Shown piece by piece: positions 25,135 to 34,713 of a stretch of DNA of 64,000 nucleotides. Position 1 is the first letter of the stretch, and each line of letters begins with the position of its first letter. The DNA comes from Muribaculaceae bacterium. GTDB taxonomy: Bacteria > Bacteroidota > Bacteroidia > Bacteroidales > Muribaculaceae. Under the pieces are notes generated by a model. That model did not search any database. It was not told where the DNA came from and saw only the letters and a list, made by a program, of their open reading frames with translations. The stretch is from contig JAMPDX010000001.1 of assembly GCA_023665425.1 (NCBI GenBank), forward strand, positions 1-64,000, read 5' to 3'. The position numbers and the translations under genes are program-made.

Positions 25135-26859
25135 ATGGAGTGGTTAATTGAGTTATTGAAACCCGGTGAGGTTACATTGGCGAGTACAATTCTGCTGTAC
25201 TCTTTTGTGATTTTCTCCGGTATTTGTTTAGGTAAAATTAAATTTTTCGGCATCTCGCTTGGCGTGACGTTTGTGCTGTTTGTGGGCATCCTTATGGGCC
25301 ACTTCGGCTATATCGCGGCGCCTGACACGCTCAACTTCCTTCGAGATTTTGGCCTTATACTGTTTATCTTCTCAATTGGTATGCAGGTGGGTCCCGGTTT
25401 CTTCTCCTCATTTAAGGAGGGAGGCATTAAGCTTAATATGCTTGCACTCATAGGTATTTGCCTAAACGTCGTGTTGATGATGGGCTTATATTATGTAGAA
25501 GGTGGGGACGGCGGTGTTGTCAAGATTTCGGAGATGGTAGGTGTCATGAGTGGCGCCGTAACCAATACCCCCGGTCTTGGTGCAGCCCAACAGACAGTGA
25601 TACAAGCTATGCCTGACAATGCAGAGTTAGCTAATACCCTCTCCGCCGATATGTCTATGGGATATGCCGCCGCTTATCCTCTGGGTGTTATCGGTATCAT
25701 AGTGGCAATGCTTATCATACGTAGCCTGTATAAGATAGATGTGGCAGCCGAGATACGTAATATTGAGGAGGATAAGGACAAGTCTCAACTCAAGCCTCAC
25801 GTGGTGACCTTTGAGGTGAGCAACAATCTTATTTCCGGACTCTCCATTGCCAAGCTGCATCAACTCATTTCATGTAACTTCGTGATATCACGACTGCAGA
25901 AACCTGATGGACGCATCATCATCCCTACAGCAGACACAGTGCTTGAAATGCAAGATATGTTAATGGTCGTTATCTCAGTGCAAGATGAGGAAATATTTGA
26001 GCGCTTCTTGGGTCAAGTAGTAGATAAAGATTGGGAGGGGGCGGAAGAAAAAGACCCGAATCATTCACACGTTGTAAGCCGCCGCATAGTAGTGACCCGC
26101 AGCGAGTATAACGGCAAGAAGCTCGGTGAGCTGCGTTTGCGTATGGGTTTCAAGCTGAATGTCACTCGAGTCACCCGTGCCGGAGTAGACCTGCTTGCCG
26201 CTCCTAACTTGCGCCTGCAAATGGGCGACCGCCTCACAGTGGTAGGCAAAGAGGAGGATATCAATCGACTTGCCTCACGCTTGGGTAACTCTATGAAGCG
26301 CCTTAATGAGCCTAATCTAGTGACTATGTTTGTGGGTATATTCCTCGGTATAGTGGTAGGTATGATACCTCTCTCGTTCCCCGGTATGAGTGTGCCCATG
26401 CGCCTTGGCCTTGCCGGTGGCCCGCTTGTGATAGCTATCCTTATAAGCAACTACGGACATAAATTCCATTTGGTGACCTATACCTCATCGTCGGCCAACC
26501 TGCTGCTGCGCGAGATTGGTATATGTTTGTTCCTTGCCTCTGTAGGTATAGCCGCCGGTGGCAAATTTGCCAAGACAGTCTTTACACCCACCGGTGCAAT
26601 ATGGGTGGCAAACGGTTTCATAATTACGCTTATACCGCTTGTTGTAATCGGCATCATCGCCCGCAGCAAGTACAAATTCAGCTACCTTACGATTATGGGT
26701 CTTATGAGTGGTAGCTACACAGACCCACCGGCACTTGCTTATGGCAATAAAGTGGCCGAAGGTGATGCACCGGCCGTGGCATATTCTACTGTCTATCCTC
26801 TGACAATGTTTATGCGAGTCATCATGGCTCAAATCATCATCCTCTTCTTCTTCAGTTGA
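25135..26859 (+). CDS. AspT/YidE-type transporter with two RCK_C domains
   Basis: A 574-residue inner-membrane protein of the aspartate:alanine exchanger family. Membrane helices at the N-terminus (to about residue 200, with SGAVTNTPGLGAAQQ) and the C-terminus (from about 395, with GLMSGSYTDPPALAYGN) surround two RCK_C domains (about 220-300 and 310-385). The twin GxxTxxPxL-type motifs mirror each other. The substrate, most likely an amino acid or dicarboxylate, is not readable from the sequence. Confidence 0.85.
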   Translation: MEWLIELLKPGEVTLASTILLYSFVIFSGICLGKIKFFGISLGVTFVLFVGILMGHFGYIAAPDTLNFLRDFGLILFIFSIGMQVGPGFFSSFKEGGIKLNMLALIGICLNVVLMMGLYYVEGGDGGVVKISEMVGVMSGAVTNTPGLGAAQQTVIQAMPDNAELANTLSADMSMGYAAAYPLGVIGIIVAMLIIRSLYKIDVAAEIRNIEEDKDKSQLKPHVVTFEVSNNLISGLSIAKLHQLISCNFVISRLQKPDGRIIIPTADTVLEMQDMLMVVISVQDEEIFERFLGQVVDKDWEGAEEKDPNHSHVVSRRIVVTRSEYNGKKLGELRLRMGFKLNVTRVTRAGVDLLAAPNLRLQMGDRLTVVGKEEDINRLASRLGNSMKRLNEPNLVTMFVGIFLGIVVGMIPLSFPGMSVPMRLGLAGGPLVIAILISNYGHKFHLVTYTSSSANLLLREIGICLFLASVGIAAGGKFAKTVFTPTGAIWVANGFIITLIPLVVIGIIARSKYKFSYLTIMGLMSGSYTDPPALAYGNKVAEGDAPAVAYSTVYPLTMFMRVIMAQIIILFFFS

Positions 26860-26882
26860 CAAATCCCTGTATCATAAAAATT

Positions 26883-26919
26883 GCTCCCAACGAAGTCACT
26901 CTTCATTGGGGGCTTTTTT
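26883..26919 (+). terminator. Terminator of the AspT-type transporter gene
   Basis: GCTCCCAACGAAG (26883-26895) pairs with CTTCATTGGGGGC (26901-26913) using two G-T pairs, followed by TTTTTT. A clear intrinsic terminator. Confidence 0.85.
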
Positions 26920-27009
26920 ATGCGGAGCGCGGAGCGGTCGCTTATGAATGTTAGTTGTTCATATTATGGTATGCAACCGCGCCGCGTCAGGCACGCATAT
27001 GTCATCAAC

Positions 27010-27054
27010 AACCCCACGAAGCTCGAGCCTGTGGCTATCGCATATCGTGGGGTT
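27010..27054. repeat. Unexplained intergenic hairpin
   Basis: AACCCCACGA (27010-27019) and TCGTGGGGTT (27045-27054) are exact complements; the 25-base loop holds an inner AGCC/GGCT stem. It lies in about 200 bases without a credible gene, between the transporter terminator and the tRNA-Ala terminator. No T-run follows on either strand. Confidence 0.45.
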
Positions 27055-27120
27055 ATAATAGTGCAAGCGCTCAGCGCTACTACCACCCGGCAAACTCGTG
27101 AAAGGGTGAATTCTGAGGAT

Positions 27121-27154
27121 AAAAAAAGCAGATTTAGTAGGAACTAAATCTGCT
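27121..27154 (-). terminator. Terminator of tRNA-Ala
   Basis: AGCAGATTTAGT and ACTAAATCTGCT pair exactly over 12 bases with loop agga; on the leftward strand TTTTTTT follows. Confidence 0.9.
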
Positions 27155-27158
27155 GAAG

Positions 27159-27232
27159 TGGAGCATACCAGACTCGAACTGGTCACCTCTTGACTGCCAG
27201 TCAAACGCTCTAGCCAGATGAGCTAATGCCCC
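27159..27232 (-). tRNA. tRNA-Ala (anticodon GGC)
   Basis: On the leftward strand: acceptor GGGGCAT with ATGCTCC including the G3-U70 pair that marks tRNA-Ala, D arm AGCTCATCTGGCTAGAGC, anticodon loop CTGGCAG, T loop TTCGAGT, discriminator A. CCA is not encoded. Confidence 0.95.
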
Positions 27233-27287
27233 GGATTGCGTATCGAATTCGTTGGCCTCTCGCGACCATCTCTTTCAGACTGCGGTG

Positions 27288-27319
27288 CAAAGTTACGCGC
27301 TTTTTTTGGATTAGCCAAA
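27288..27319 (-). promoter_or_regulatory. Promoter of tRNA-Ala
   Basis: Leftward TTTG (27316-27319) and TAACTTTG (27288-27295) with a 20-base spacer. Confidence 0.75.
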
Positions 27320-27408
27320 TGTTTCGTGGTTTTTTTATCGGAAATTTTATACTAACCCTCCATGGGGATGTGATAAGTTGCTGAATATCAAAACTTAATG
27401 TAATCTTG

Positions 27409-27439
27409 TTGGCAGTTACGGAAAATTTTCGTAATTTTG
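27409..27439 (+). promoter_or_regulatory. Promoter of glnS operon
   Basis: TTG (27409) and TAATTTTG (27432-27439) are 20 bases apart, about 90 bases before glnS. Confidence 0.6.
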
Positions 27440-27531
27440 TGCTCTAAAACATAAAGAAATCAAAGGGTGGCGATTTTTATAGTTCATGCCGGTGTGCATG
27501 ATTATGAGTTCGTGCCCTACAAAAATATCAG

Positions 27532-29238
27532 ATGATGGAAGAGACTAAGGACGAGGCTTTGGTGCGCGATAGCGAGGGCCTGAATTTTGTGGAGCAAATA
27601 ATCAAGGATGATCTTGAAGCCGGCAAGAATGGCGGCCGATTGAATACCCGTTTCCCGCCGGAGCCCAACGGCTATCTGCATATAGGTCATGCCAAGGCCT
27701 TCATTATGGACTTTGGCGCTGCTGAGAAGTTTGGAGGCACCTGCAATCTGCGTTTTGATGATACCAATCCTCAGAAGGAAGACATGGAGTATGTCGAAGC
27801 CATAAAGCGTGATATCCATTGGCTGGGTTATGATTGGGGTGATCGATTGTATTATGCATCTGATTACTTTCAGAAATTATACGACCTTGCCGAGCGACTC
27901 ATAAAGGAGGGTAAGGCTTACGTTGATGAGCAGAGCTCTGAAGAGATAGCTGCCCAAAAGGGTACCCCCACCACTCCCGGTCAGAACAGCCCGTATCGTG
28001 ACCGTCCCATAGAAGAGAACCTCGATTTATTCCGCCGTATGAATTCCGGTGAATTCCCGGAGGGTTCAATGGTACTTCGCGCTAAAATAGACATGGCGAG
28101 CGACAATATGCACTTCCGCGACCCGATAATGTATCGCATCATATTCGCGCCGCATTGGCGTACCGGTGAGACTTGGAAGGTGTATCCTATGTATGACTTT
28201 GCGCATGGCCAGAGTGACTATTTTGAGGGTGTGACACACTCTATCTGTACTCTGGAGTTTGTGCCTCACCGCCCTCTGTATGACTACTTTGTGAATGAGC
28301 TCGCCGATGAGACATATCGCCCGCGTCAGATAGAGTTCAATCGTCTGAACCTGACCTACACCGTGATGAGTAAGCGCAAACTTCTCGCATTGGTCAAAGA
28401 AGGGTTGGTGAACGGCTGGGATGACCCTCGCATGCCGACCATCTGCGGTCTGCGTCGCCGTGGCTACACACCTTCATCTATAAAGGACTTCGTGACTCGT
28501 ATCGGCTACACCAAGTATGAGGCGCTTAATCACATCGAGCTGCTGGAGCACAGTATCCGTGAGGACCTCAATAAGACAGCTACCCGTGTGAGCGCAGTGC
28601 AAAATCCCGTAAAGCTCATCCTCACAAACTATCCTGAGGATAAGACTGAGACAATGCTTATGGACAATAATCCTGAGCAGGAGGGTGCCGGCACCCACGA
28701 GATGCCCTTCAGCCGCGAATTATGGATTGAGCGCGAGGACTTCATGGAGAATCCTCCCAAGAAATTCTTCCGTCTTTCTCCCGACAAAGAAGTGCGTCTG
28801 AAAGGTGCATACATCATTAAGTGTACCGGTGTGAAGAAAAATGATGCCGGAGAGATAGAGGAAATATATGCCACCTATGACCCTGAAACCCGCAGCGGTC
28901 TCTCCGGAGCGGATCGCAAGGTCAAGGGCACTCTGCATTGGGTAAATGTACCGACAGCCGTTGAGGTAGAAGTTCGCGATTACGACCGACTGTTCGCTGT
29001 AGAAAACCCGTCAGCAGAGGAGGGCGATTTCCGCGATATGCTCAACCCCGACTCACTGAACGTACGTTCCGGTGTCAAGATTGAGCCCTGGCTTGCCGAG
29101 CAGGCTCAGGTGGGAGACCATTTCCAGTTCCAACGCCTTGGTTATTACACCGTTGACCCCGACAGCAAGCCCGGTAAGCTTGTCTTCAACAAGACTATCG
29201 GCTTGAAGGATACATGGGCCAAACAAAATAAAAAATAA
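27532..29238 (+). CDS. glnS: Glutaminyl-tRNA synthetase
   Basis: A 568-residue class I synthetase that charges tRNA-Gln. [17 protein letters not shown] (about 41-57) has the HIGH box and PEPNGY signature; [11 protein letters not shown] (about 281) is the KMSKS box. [11 protein letters not shown] and the GlnRS anticodon-binding beta-barrels follow. Length fits GlnRS rather than GluRS. It heads a run of genes to 32927. Confidence 0.95.
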   Translation: MMEETKDEALVRDSEGLNFVEQIIKDDLEAGKNGGRLNTRFPPEPNGYLHIGHAKAFIMDFGAAEKFGGTCNLRFDDTNPQKEDMEYVEAIKRDIHWLGYDWGDRLYYASDYFQKLYDLAERLIKEGKAYVDEQSSEEIAAQKGTPTTPGQNSPYRDRPIEENLDLFRRMNSGEFPEGSMVLRAKIDMASDNMHFRDPIMYRIIFAPHWRTGETWKVYPMYDFAHGQSDYFEGVTHSICTLEFVPHRPLYDYFVNELADETYRPRQIEFNRLNLTYTVMSKRKLLALVKEGLVNGWDDPRMPTICGLRRRGYTPSSIKDFVTRIGYTKYEALNHIELLEHSIREDLNKTATRVSAVQNPVKLILTNYPEDKTETMLMDNNPEQEGAGTHEMPFSRELWIEREDFMENPPKKFFRLSPDKEVRLKGAYIIKCTGVKKNDAGEIEEIYATYDPETRSGLSGADRKVKGTLHWVNVPTAVEVEVRDYDRLFAVENPSAEEGDFRDMLNPDSLNVRSGVKIEPWLAEQAQVGDHFQFQRLGYYTVDPDSKPGKLVFNKTIGLKDTWAKQNKK

Positions 29239-29275
29239 GGCGGATTGACTTCTCAATCCATTCAAATCAGATAAT

Positions 29276-29938
29276 TTGGAAAACGAATTAAACATTGGTT
29301 TTTTGTTCGACCTGGATGGCGTGCTTATTGACTCCGAGAGGCAATATACACGCATCTGGGCCGATATAGACCGTATGTATCCTACAGGGGTGGAGGACTT
29401 CCCGCGAGTGATAAAGGGAATGACTCTTGCCAATATACTTGATAAATATTTCGATAAGTCTGAGCACAAGGCAATTACCGACTATTGTGTCGCCGAGGAG
29501 CTCAAGCTGCAATTCTCATATATGCCCGGTGTGGTGGAGCTCCTCAATGATTTGCATTGTCGCCATATTCCGGTGGCAATGGTCACCAGTAGCGATGCGG
29601 CGAAGATGGAGAAACTCAGTCGCAAAATGCCGGACATCATCGGCCGCTTTGATGCCGTGGTGATAGGGGAGATGGTAAAGCATGGTAAGCCGGCACCGGA
29701 CCCATATTTGCTTGGTGCAAAGTTGATTGGTGTGCCTGTCTGCCGTTGTGTTGTGGTGGAAGATGCCCTCACCGGGCTCGCCTCGGGCCATGCTGCCGGA
29801 GCCTTCACTATTGGCATGACAGACACCCTGGGGCGAGAAGCCATTGGACCTAACGCCGACCTCACACTCGACTCACTCACCGAGTTGGATCTCGATAAAC
29901 TTTTGGTATATGCCGATAAACACCGCACCTCTTGCTGA
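29276..29938 (+). CDS. HAD-superfamily phosphatase (beta-phosphoglucomutase-like)
   Basis: A 220-residue protein; the start is TTG at 29276 (MENELNIG). FLFDLDGVLIDSE is HAD motif I, MVTSSDAAKM motif II, KHGKPAPDPYL motif III and VVEDALTGLASG motif IV. The cap is the helical type between I and II. The substrate, a small phosphate ester, is not evident. It overlaps rarA by 29 bases. Confidence 0.85.
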   Translation: MENELNIGFLFDLDGVLIDSERQYTRIWADIDRMYPTGVEDFPRVIKGMTLANILDKYFDKSEHKAITDYCVAEELKLQFSYMPGVVELLNDLHCRHIPVAMVTSSDAAKMEKLSRKMPDIIGRFDAVVIGEMVKHGKPAPDPYLLGAKLIGVPVCRCVVVEDALTGLASGHAAGAFTIGMTDTLGREAIGPNADLTLDSLTELDLDKLLVYADKHRTSC

Positions 29939-31196
29939 ACGTTTGCGCCCTAATTCTCTTGAGGGATATATCGGCCAGACTCACCTTGTGGGACAGGGGG
30001 CCGTGTTGCGTCGCATGATAGAGACCGGCAAGGTGAGCAGTTTTATACTATGGGGCCCTCCCGGAGTTGGCAAGACCACCTTAGCTCGTATTGTGGCCAA
30101 GCAGACAGAAGTGCCCTTCTATACACTGAGTGCTGTGAGCAGTGGTGTGAAAGAGGTGCGCGAGGTGATAGAACGTTGCAAGGCCGACAGTCGGAGCCTC
30201 TTCTCCAAAGGAAGACCTATACTCTTCATAGATGAAATACACCGCTTCTCCAAGAGCCAGCAAGATTCTCTGCTTGGTGCCGTGGAGCAAGGGGTTGTCA
30301 CCCTGATAGGCGCCACCACCGAAAACCCCTCGTTTGAGGTGATACGTCCACTCCTGTCTCGCTCTCAAGTATATGTATTGCAGCCACTTAGCAAGGAGGA
30401 CATGGAGACCTTGCTGCACCGGGCACTCACCGAAGACAATGTGCTTGCCGCTCGCGATGTCAAGATAGAGGAGATAGATTCCCTGATGCGTTATGCCGGC
30501 GGAGATGCTCGCAAGCTCCTCAATATCCTCGATCTGCTCGAACAGTCTACCCCTGATGACGAGCCTCTGGTCATAAACGATGAGGTGGTGACAGCTCGTC
30601 TGCAGGAGAACCCGTCAGCCTACGACCGTGATGGCGAGATGCATTATGACATTATCTCCGCCTTCATCAAAAGCATCCGTGGGTCTGACCCGGATGCCGC
30701 TGTCTATTGGCTTGCCCGAATGGTAGCCGGTGGCGAAGACCCGAAATTCATAGCGCGTCGTCTGTGCATCCTGGCGGCAGAAGATATTGGCCTGGCTAAT
30801 CCGAATGCCCTGCTGTTGGCTAATGCCACCTTTGACGCCTTAGCTAAGATCGGGTGGCCGGAAGGACGCATCATATTGAGTGAATGTGCCATTTATCTGG
30901 CCACATCACCCAAGAGCAACAGCGCCTATTTGGCTATCGATGCCGCCTTGGCCGAGGTAAAGAATAGCGGCGACCTCCCCGTGCCTCTCCATTTGCGCAA
31001 TGCGCCTACAAAGCTTATGAAGGAGCTTGGCTATCATGAGGGGTATAAGTATGCCCATGACTACCCCGGGCATTATGTAGACCAACAATATCTGCCTGAC
31101 CAATTGATGCAGACACGCTTCTGGACTCCTGTTCCAAATCCTGCCGAGGCCAAGATGGTAGATTTGTTGACTCGCCTCAAAGAAATAAGTCAATGA
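29910..31196 (+). CDS. rarA: Replication-associated recombination protein A
   Basis: About 428 residues from ATG 29910. LAERLRPNSLEGYIGQ, the Walker A GPPGVGKTTLARI, Walker B LFIDEIHRFSKSQQ and ATTENPSFEV are the RarA/MgsA (Mgs1/WRNIP1) signatures. RarA acts at stalled forks and gaps together with SSB and RecQ-type enzymes. Start is inside the end of the HAD gene, so they are coupled. Confidence 0.9.
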   Translation: MPINTAPLAERLRPNSLEGYIGQTHLVGQGAVLRRMIETGKVSSFILWGPPGVGKTTLARIVAKQTEVPFYTLSAVSSGVKEVREVIERCKADSRSLFSKGRPILFIDEIHRFSKSQQDSLLGAVEQGVVTLIGATTENPSFEVIRPLLSRSQVYVLQPLSKEDMETLLHRALTEDNVLAARDVKIEEIDSLMRYAGGDARKLLNILDLLEQSTPDDEPLVINDEVVTARLQENPSAYDRDGEMHYDIISAFIKSIRGSDPDAAVYWLARMVAGGEDPKFIARRLCILAAEDIGLANPNALLLANATFDALAKIGWPEGRIILSECAIYLATSPKSNSAYLAIDAALAEVKNSGDLPVPLHLRNAPTKLMKELGYHEGYKYAHDYPGHYVDQQYLPDQLMQTRFWTPVPNPAEAKMVDLLTRLKEISQ

Positions 31197-31747
31197 AATT
31201 ACCGCTTATTTTAATTATAATCACCATCGCCTCTACCTTAACGGCATGCAGTTCGGCCGGAGGTAGCACTGACACGCTATCTGCGCAAGACACCACGATG
31301 ACAATGTCTGCCGAAGATACACCTGTCAGAGTTGCAGAAAAAAGCAGCTCCGCCACAGATAATAACAGCGCAATAAGCGATGCTGACTATTCTGTGCCTG
31401 AATATACTGCGCCGACATATTATCCATCTTATAAGGGAGGGTCCGGTGAGATACCAAAGAATATTGAGGTGGGGATGCCTGTCTCCCTGGCAATGCAGAT
31501 ACAGGGCGTCAAGCAGACTGTCTCTGCTGTGCTGACCGGTGGCAAGATCACCGGCACAGTTGTGCTCCAACACAAGGGGAAGAGCTATTATACAAATGTA
31601 GACTTTGCCGAGGAAGGGGGCTATGCCTTCGGTACTCGCTGCAACATCCCCGAGCAAGTGGCAGCCTTCATTGAACTCGCTTGCTCTGAACAGCTCACGG
31701 CAGATGATTTTTCTCCCGGAGCCGTAGTAACAGAATTAATCAAGTAA
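31193..31747 (+). CDS. Putative lipoprotein
   Basis: A 184-residue protein with a lipoprotein signal (hydrophobic residues 3-16, then LTACSSAGG with the lipid-bearing Cys 19). A long Ser/Thr/Asp-rich linker follows, then a small beta domain with a KSYYTNVDF segment. ATGA overlap with rarA. Likely sits in the outer or inner membrane facing the periplasm; function unknown. Confidence 0.7.
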   Translation: MKLPLILIIITIASTLTACSSAGGSTDTLSAQDTTMTMSAEDTPVRVAEKSSSATDNNSAISDADYSVPEYTAPTYYPSYKGGSGEIPKNIEVGMPVSLAMQIQGVKQTVSAVLTGGKITGTVVLQHKGKSYYTNVDFAEEGGYAFGTRCNIPEQVAAFIELACSEQLTADDFSPGAVVTELIK

Positions 31748-31772
31748 TTTACCAAACACATTCACATTCATT

Positions 31773-32927
31773 ATGCGAACAATAACCCTTATTTTTGCCG
31801 GAACACTTCTTTCTGCCGCATCAGCCGCTACCCCTTACATAAGCAAAGTGTATGAATATCGCCCAGCACCGGGCCAATTTATCAACACATTGCCCGCATA
31901 CGAGCAGGGGGACACATACGAAAGTATTCTGTCCAAAGTATCTCAGCAACTTGTAGGTGACCGCGCCCCGGGCCTGATTTCCTTAGGAGCTTTCGGCGGA
32001 TATGTAGTCTTTGGTTTCGACCACTCAGTGTTAAACAAGCCGGGGGAGAGTGACTTTAAGATTTATGGCAATGCCATGATAACTAATGCAGCCAATCATG
32101 CAGGGAGTGCCGAGCCCGGTATTGTAATGGTGAGCAGAGATGACAATGGCAACGGCTTGCCGGATGATGAATGGTATGAACTTGCCGGCTCCGATTATAC
32201 AAAAGAAAGCACACTGAAAGGCTACTCAATAACTTATTACGCACCGGCAGCAGATCATGTGGCCGAACCGGACCCCGAAAATAAGTATATCAACGACCGC
32301 ACTTATATTCGCTGGACAGCTGACATGGGGGATACAAACGAAGGCTATGTGATGCAAAACACAAACCATAAGCAGTCTTATTGGCCTGAATGGATCGAAG
32401 AAACAACCCTCTCATTCGTCGGCACCAAGTTGGCGGACAACTATTTGGATAAAAGTGGCAAAGGCACATATTATGAACAGTATTATCTGGACTGGGGCTA
32501 TGCAGACAATTTGCCTAATGCTCAGGATGCCGGTTTCAATATTGATTGGGCAGTAGCGGGCGACGGCACTCCGGTGAAGCTCGATAAAATAGACTTCGTG
32601 CGTGTCCATACCGCCGTTAACCAATATTGCGGCTGGCTGGGTGAGACATCCACCGAGATAGCCGGCGCTGAAGATATTCACCCCGATTATCTAAGCGTCA
32701 ATGCAATAAATGCGGATAGCGAAATTTTGCTGTTGACAGGGCAGTCTCATGACAACCTCACCGTCCGTTCCTCTCGCAATACACACTACTCCATCTATGG
32801 CATGGCCGGGAATTTGCAACTTGCAGGTATGCTTACAGCCGGAGAAACGACAATCGACATCGCCTTACTCCCTGCCGGTATCTACATACTGCATACAGGC
32901 AACAAACACATCAAATTTACGCGATAA
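31773..32927 (+). CDS. Secreted surface protein with T9SS-type sorting domain
   Basis: A 384-residue protein with signal peptide (ends near ASAATP). The main domain has YEYRPAPGQFINTLP, LGAFGGYVVFGFDHS and DDNGNGLPDDEWYELAGSDY, a family of Bacteroidota surface proteins of the PKD/cell-surface type that often sit near B12-type or TonB loci. From about residue 310 a TxxxYxxxG pattern and a final GIYILHTGNKHIKFTR match the type IX (Por) sorting domain. Ligand unknown; no TonB genes are adjacent here. Confidence 0.75.
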   Translation: MRTITLIFAGTLLSAASAATPYISKVYEYRPAPGQFINTLPAYEQGDTYESILSKVSQQLVGDRAPGLISLGAFGGYVVFGFDHSVLNKPGESDFKIYGNAMITNAANHAGSAEPGIVMVSRDDNGNGLPDDEWYELAGSDYTKESTLKGYSITYYAPAADHVAEPDPENKYINDRTYIRWTADMGDTNEGYVMQNTNHKQSYWPEWIEETTLSFVGTKLADNYLDKSGKGTYYEQYYLDWGYADNLPNAQDAGFNIDWAVAGDGTPVKLDKIDFVRVHTAVNQYCGWLGETSTEIAGAEDIHPDYLSVNAINADSEILLLTGQSHDNLTVRSSRNTHYSIYGMAGNLQLAGMLTAGETTIDIALLPAGIYILHTGNKHIKFTR

Positions 32928-32939
32928 AAAGCCATAAGC

Positions 32940-32971
32940 AAGACGACCTCCCGAAATCGGAAGGTCGTCTT
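32940..32971. terminator. Bidirectional terminator
   Basis: AAGACGACCT (32940-32949) pairs exactly with AGGTCGTCTT (32962-32971), with an inner CCGAAATCGG. It lies between convergent surface protein and DUF4301 genes, with A- and T-rich tracts on either side. Confidence 0.75.
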
Positions 32972-33046
32972 CTTATATGGGTGATATCAAATCACAGCAT
33001 CAGGAGGTTAGGCGAATTTTCGGAAATGCTTCCGAGATTGGTTATG

Positions 33047-34570
33047 TCAAGATTGATGGGCGGAGCGGAGCAAATCGTTGACAGTCTTTACCGGATTGAA
33101 TGTGCGGGCCGGAACTTCTACAAAGATTGTGTTCCAGTCGCTCATTGCGCCGTTCCAGAGGCCGGGGAGTTCCAGTGCCTTGATTTCTATACCCTTAACA
33201 CTCTTTGAGGAAATGAACCCGGTGTTCGGGTCCACAAACTCGCGCAGGTCATAGGGCCTGCCGCTCACATCGTTGATGTCGCAAACCAGGTCTACCGGAT
33301 TGAAGTGTGTGGCATGGCTCATAAGCTCCTGACCCTCAGGTTTGGAGGTGTCTATTTGTGAGCTTTCGAGGATTTGTGGAGAGACAGTGCCATCGGCATT
33401 ATAGGTGAGGTAGGGGCCACCGCCGGGCTCACCCTCATTGCGCACCATGCCGCACACGCGCAGCGGGCGGTTGAACTTGCATATCAGATAGTCGGCCAGC
33501 TCCATGTCGTCCATGTGAGCAGCGTCATCATTGGTCACGCACAGTGTGTCGCGCAGATAGTCGAGCATCTCGTTAAGCGCCGGACGTGAAGGCATGCCGA
33601 CACTTAGCTCATTGATATACTCAGCTATCTTGCCTGATGCTTCTACCAGTATACCGCCGAGCACTTTCTTGTACTCAATGGTAAGGGCGCGGCCGGAGTC
33701 CGGCACCACATTGTCAATATTCTTGAGGAATATGACATCGGCATCAATCTCACCAAGGTTCTCAATGAGTGCTCCATGTCCGCCGGGGCGGAAGAAGAGC
33801 TTGCCATCCACTCTGAAGGGCTCACCATCAGGGCCGAGGGCTACAGTGTCTGTTGATGGCTTTTGTATGCTTGTAGTCACATCAAATGTGACGCCAAACT
33901 GTTGGCTCAATTTCGGGGTAGCCTCCTTGACCTTTGCCTCCAGCAAGGGTATATGTTCGGGGCTCACGGTGAAGTGAACGTGCACTATACCATCAGAGCC
34001 GGCAGCATACTGTGCGCCTTCTGCCAAGTGCTCCTCGAGAGCTGTGCGTACGCTATCGGGATATTTGTGGAACTCAAGCAGTGCCTTGGGCAGCTGGCCG
34101 TAATTCATACCCTCAGGCTTGATGAGAGCTGTAACCACGTCGCGGTGACGATTAGCTGCTAACAATTCATCTATACCAAGTTGGTAGAGCTTGCGGCAAA
34201 CATTGTCTAACTCGTTGAAGAATGCAAACTTGTGCACACCGTTGAAGAATTCCTCGATGAATGGAGTGTCGGGGGTCATGCTTTCGCCATCAGCGAATTT
34301 AAACAGGTTCTTGAACATGCGTGAAGCGGCACCTGAGGCGGGCACCATCTTTACTACCTTTGCCCCGGTAGCCACATAGTTGTCCCAAATTTTCTCATAG
34401 TGCTGACGTTCCTTATCGTTGGGAGACAATATACCATTGCCTACAGTAGCGGGGCCTTGTATTTTGAGGTACGGAAAGCCTCCCTTCAATCTGCGTATTT
34501 CTTCCTCATACTTTTGTTCGGAGATGCCACGAGCCTGCAGTGTCTCCAGATCTTGCTTAGTAATTGCCAT
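33047..34570 (-). CDS. DUF4301 family protein
   Basis: A 507-residue cytosolic protein of a family widespread in Bacteroidota. Signs include VPASGAASRMFKNLF (about 75-89), LPKALLEFHKYPD, FFRPGGHGALIENL and VRNEGEPGGGPY. The nucleotidyltransferase-like pattern near the N-terminus suggests sugar-nucleotide chemistry, but the role is not known to me. Confidence 0.85.
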   Translation of the reverse strand: MAITKQDLETLQARGISEQKYEEEIRRLKGGFPYLKIQGPATVGNGILSPNDKERQHYEKIWDNYVATGAKVVKMVPASGAASRMFKNLFKFADGESMTPDTPFIEEFFNGVHKFAFFNELDNVCRKLYQLGIDELLAANRHRDVVTALIKPEGMNYGQLPKALLEFHKYPDSVRTALEEHLAEGAQYAAGSDGIVHVHFTVSPEHIPLLEAKVKEATPKLSQQFGVTFDVTTSIQKPSTDTVALGPDGEPFRVDGKLFFRPGGHGALIENLGEIDADVIFLKNIDNVVPDSGRALTIEYKKVLGGILVEASGKIAEYINELSVGMPSRPALNEMLDYLRDTLCVTNDDAAHMDDMELADYLICKFNRPLRVCGMVRNEGEPGGGPYLTYNADGTVSPQILESSQIDTSKPEGQELMSHATHFNPVDLVCDINDVSGRPYDLREFVDPNTGFISSKSVKGIEIKALELPGLWNGAMSDWNTIFVEVPARTFNPVKTVNDLLRSAHQS

Positions 34571-34595
34571 ATTCGTTTCGGGTTAACTTGAAATG

Positions 34596-34626
34596 CAAAG
34601 TTAATCAATCTTTTTATATAAACAAA
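34596..34626 (-). promoter_or_regulatory. Promoter of DUF4301 gene
   Basis: Leftward TTTG (34623-34626) and TAACTTTG (34596-34603), 19 bases apart; 25 bases before the start codon. Confidence 0.65.
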
Positions 34627-34713
34627 ACAAAATGCAAAAAGTCTGCTTATGGCTTATAAAAATTATATTGAACTATGATGTATGGAAGGTGTTTTAACTA
34701 AAAAGGATTAACC

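Noticed and set aside
26881-27147. Rightward 88-codon frame behind the transporter
   Set aside because: It begins in the terminator stem and crosses two hairpins; no sign of a gene.
26959-27204. Leftward 81-codon frame across tRNA-Ala
   Set aside because: It reads through the tRNA and its terminator (VTSSSLVCS is a known tRNA shadow).
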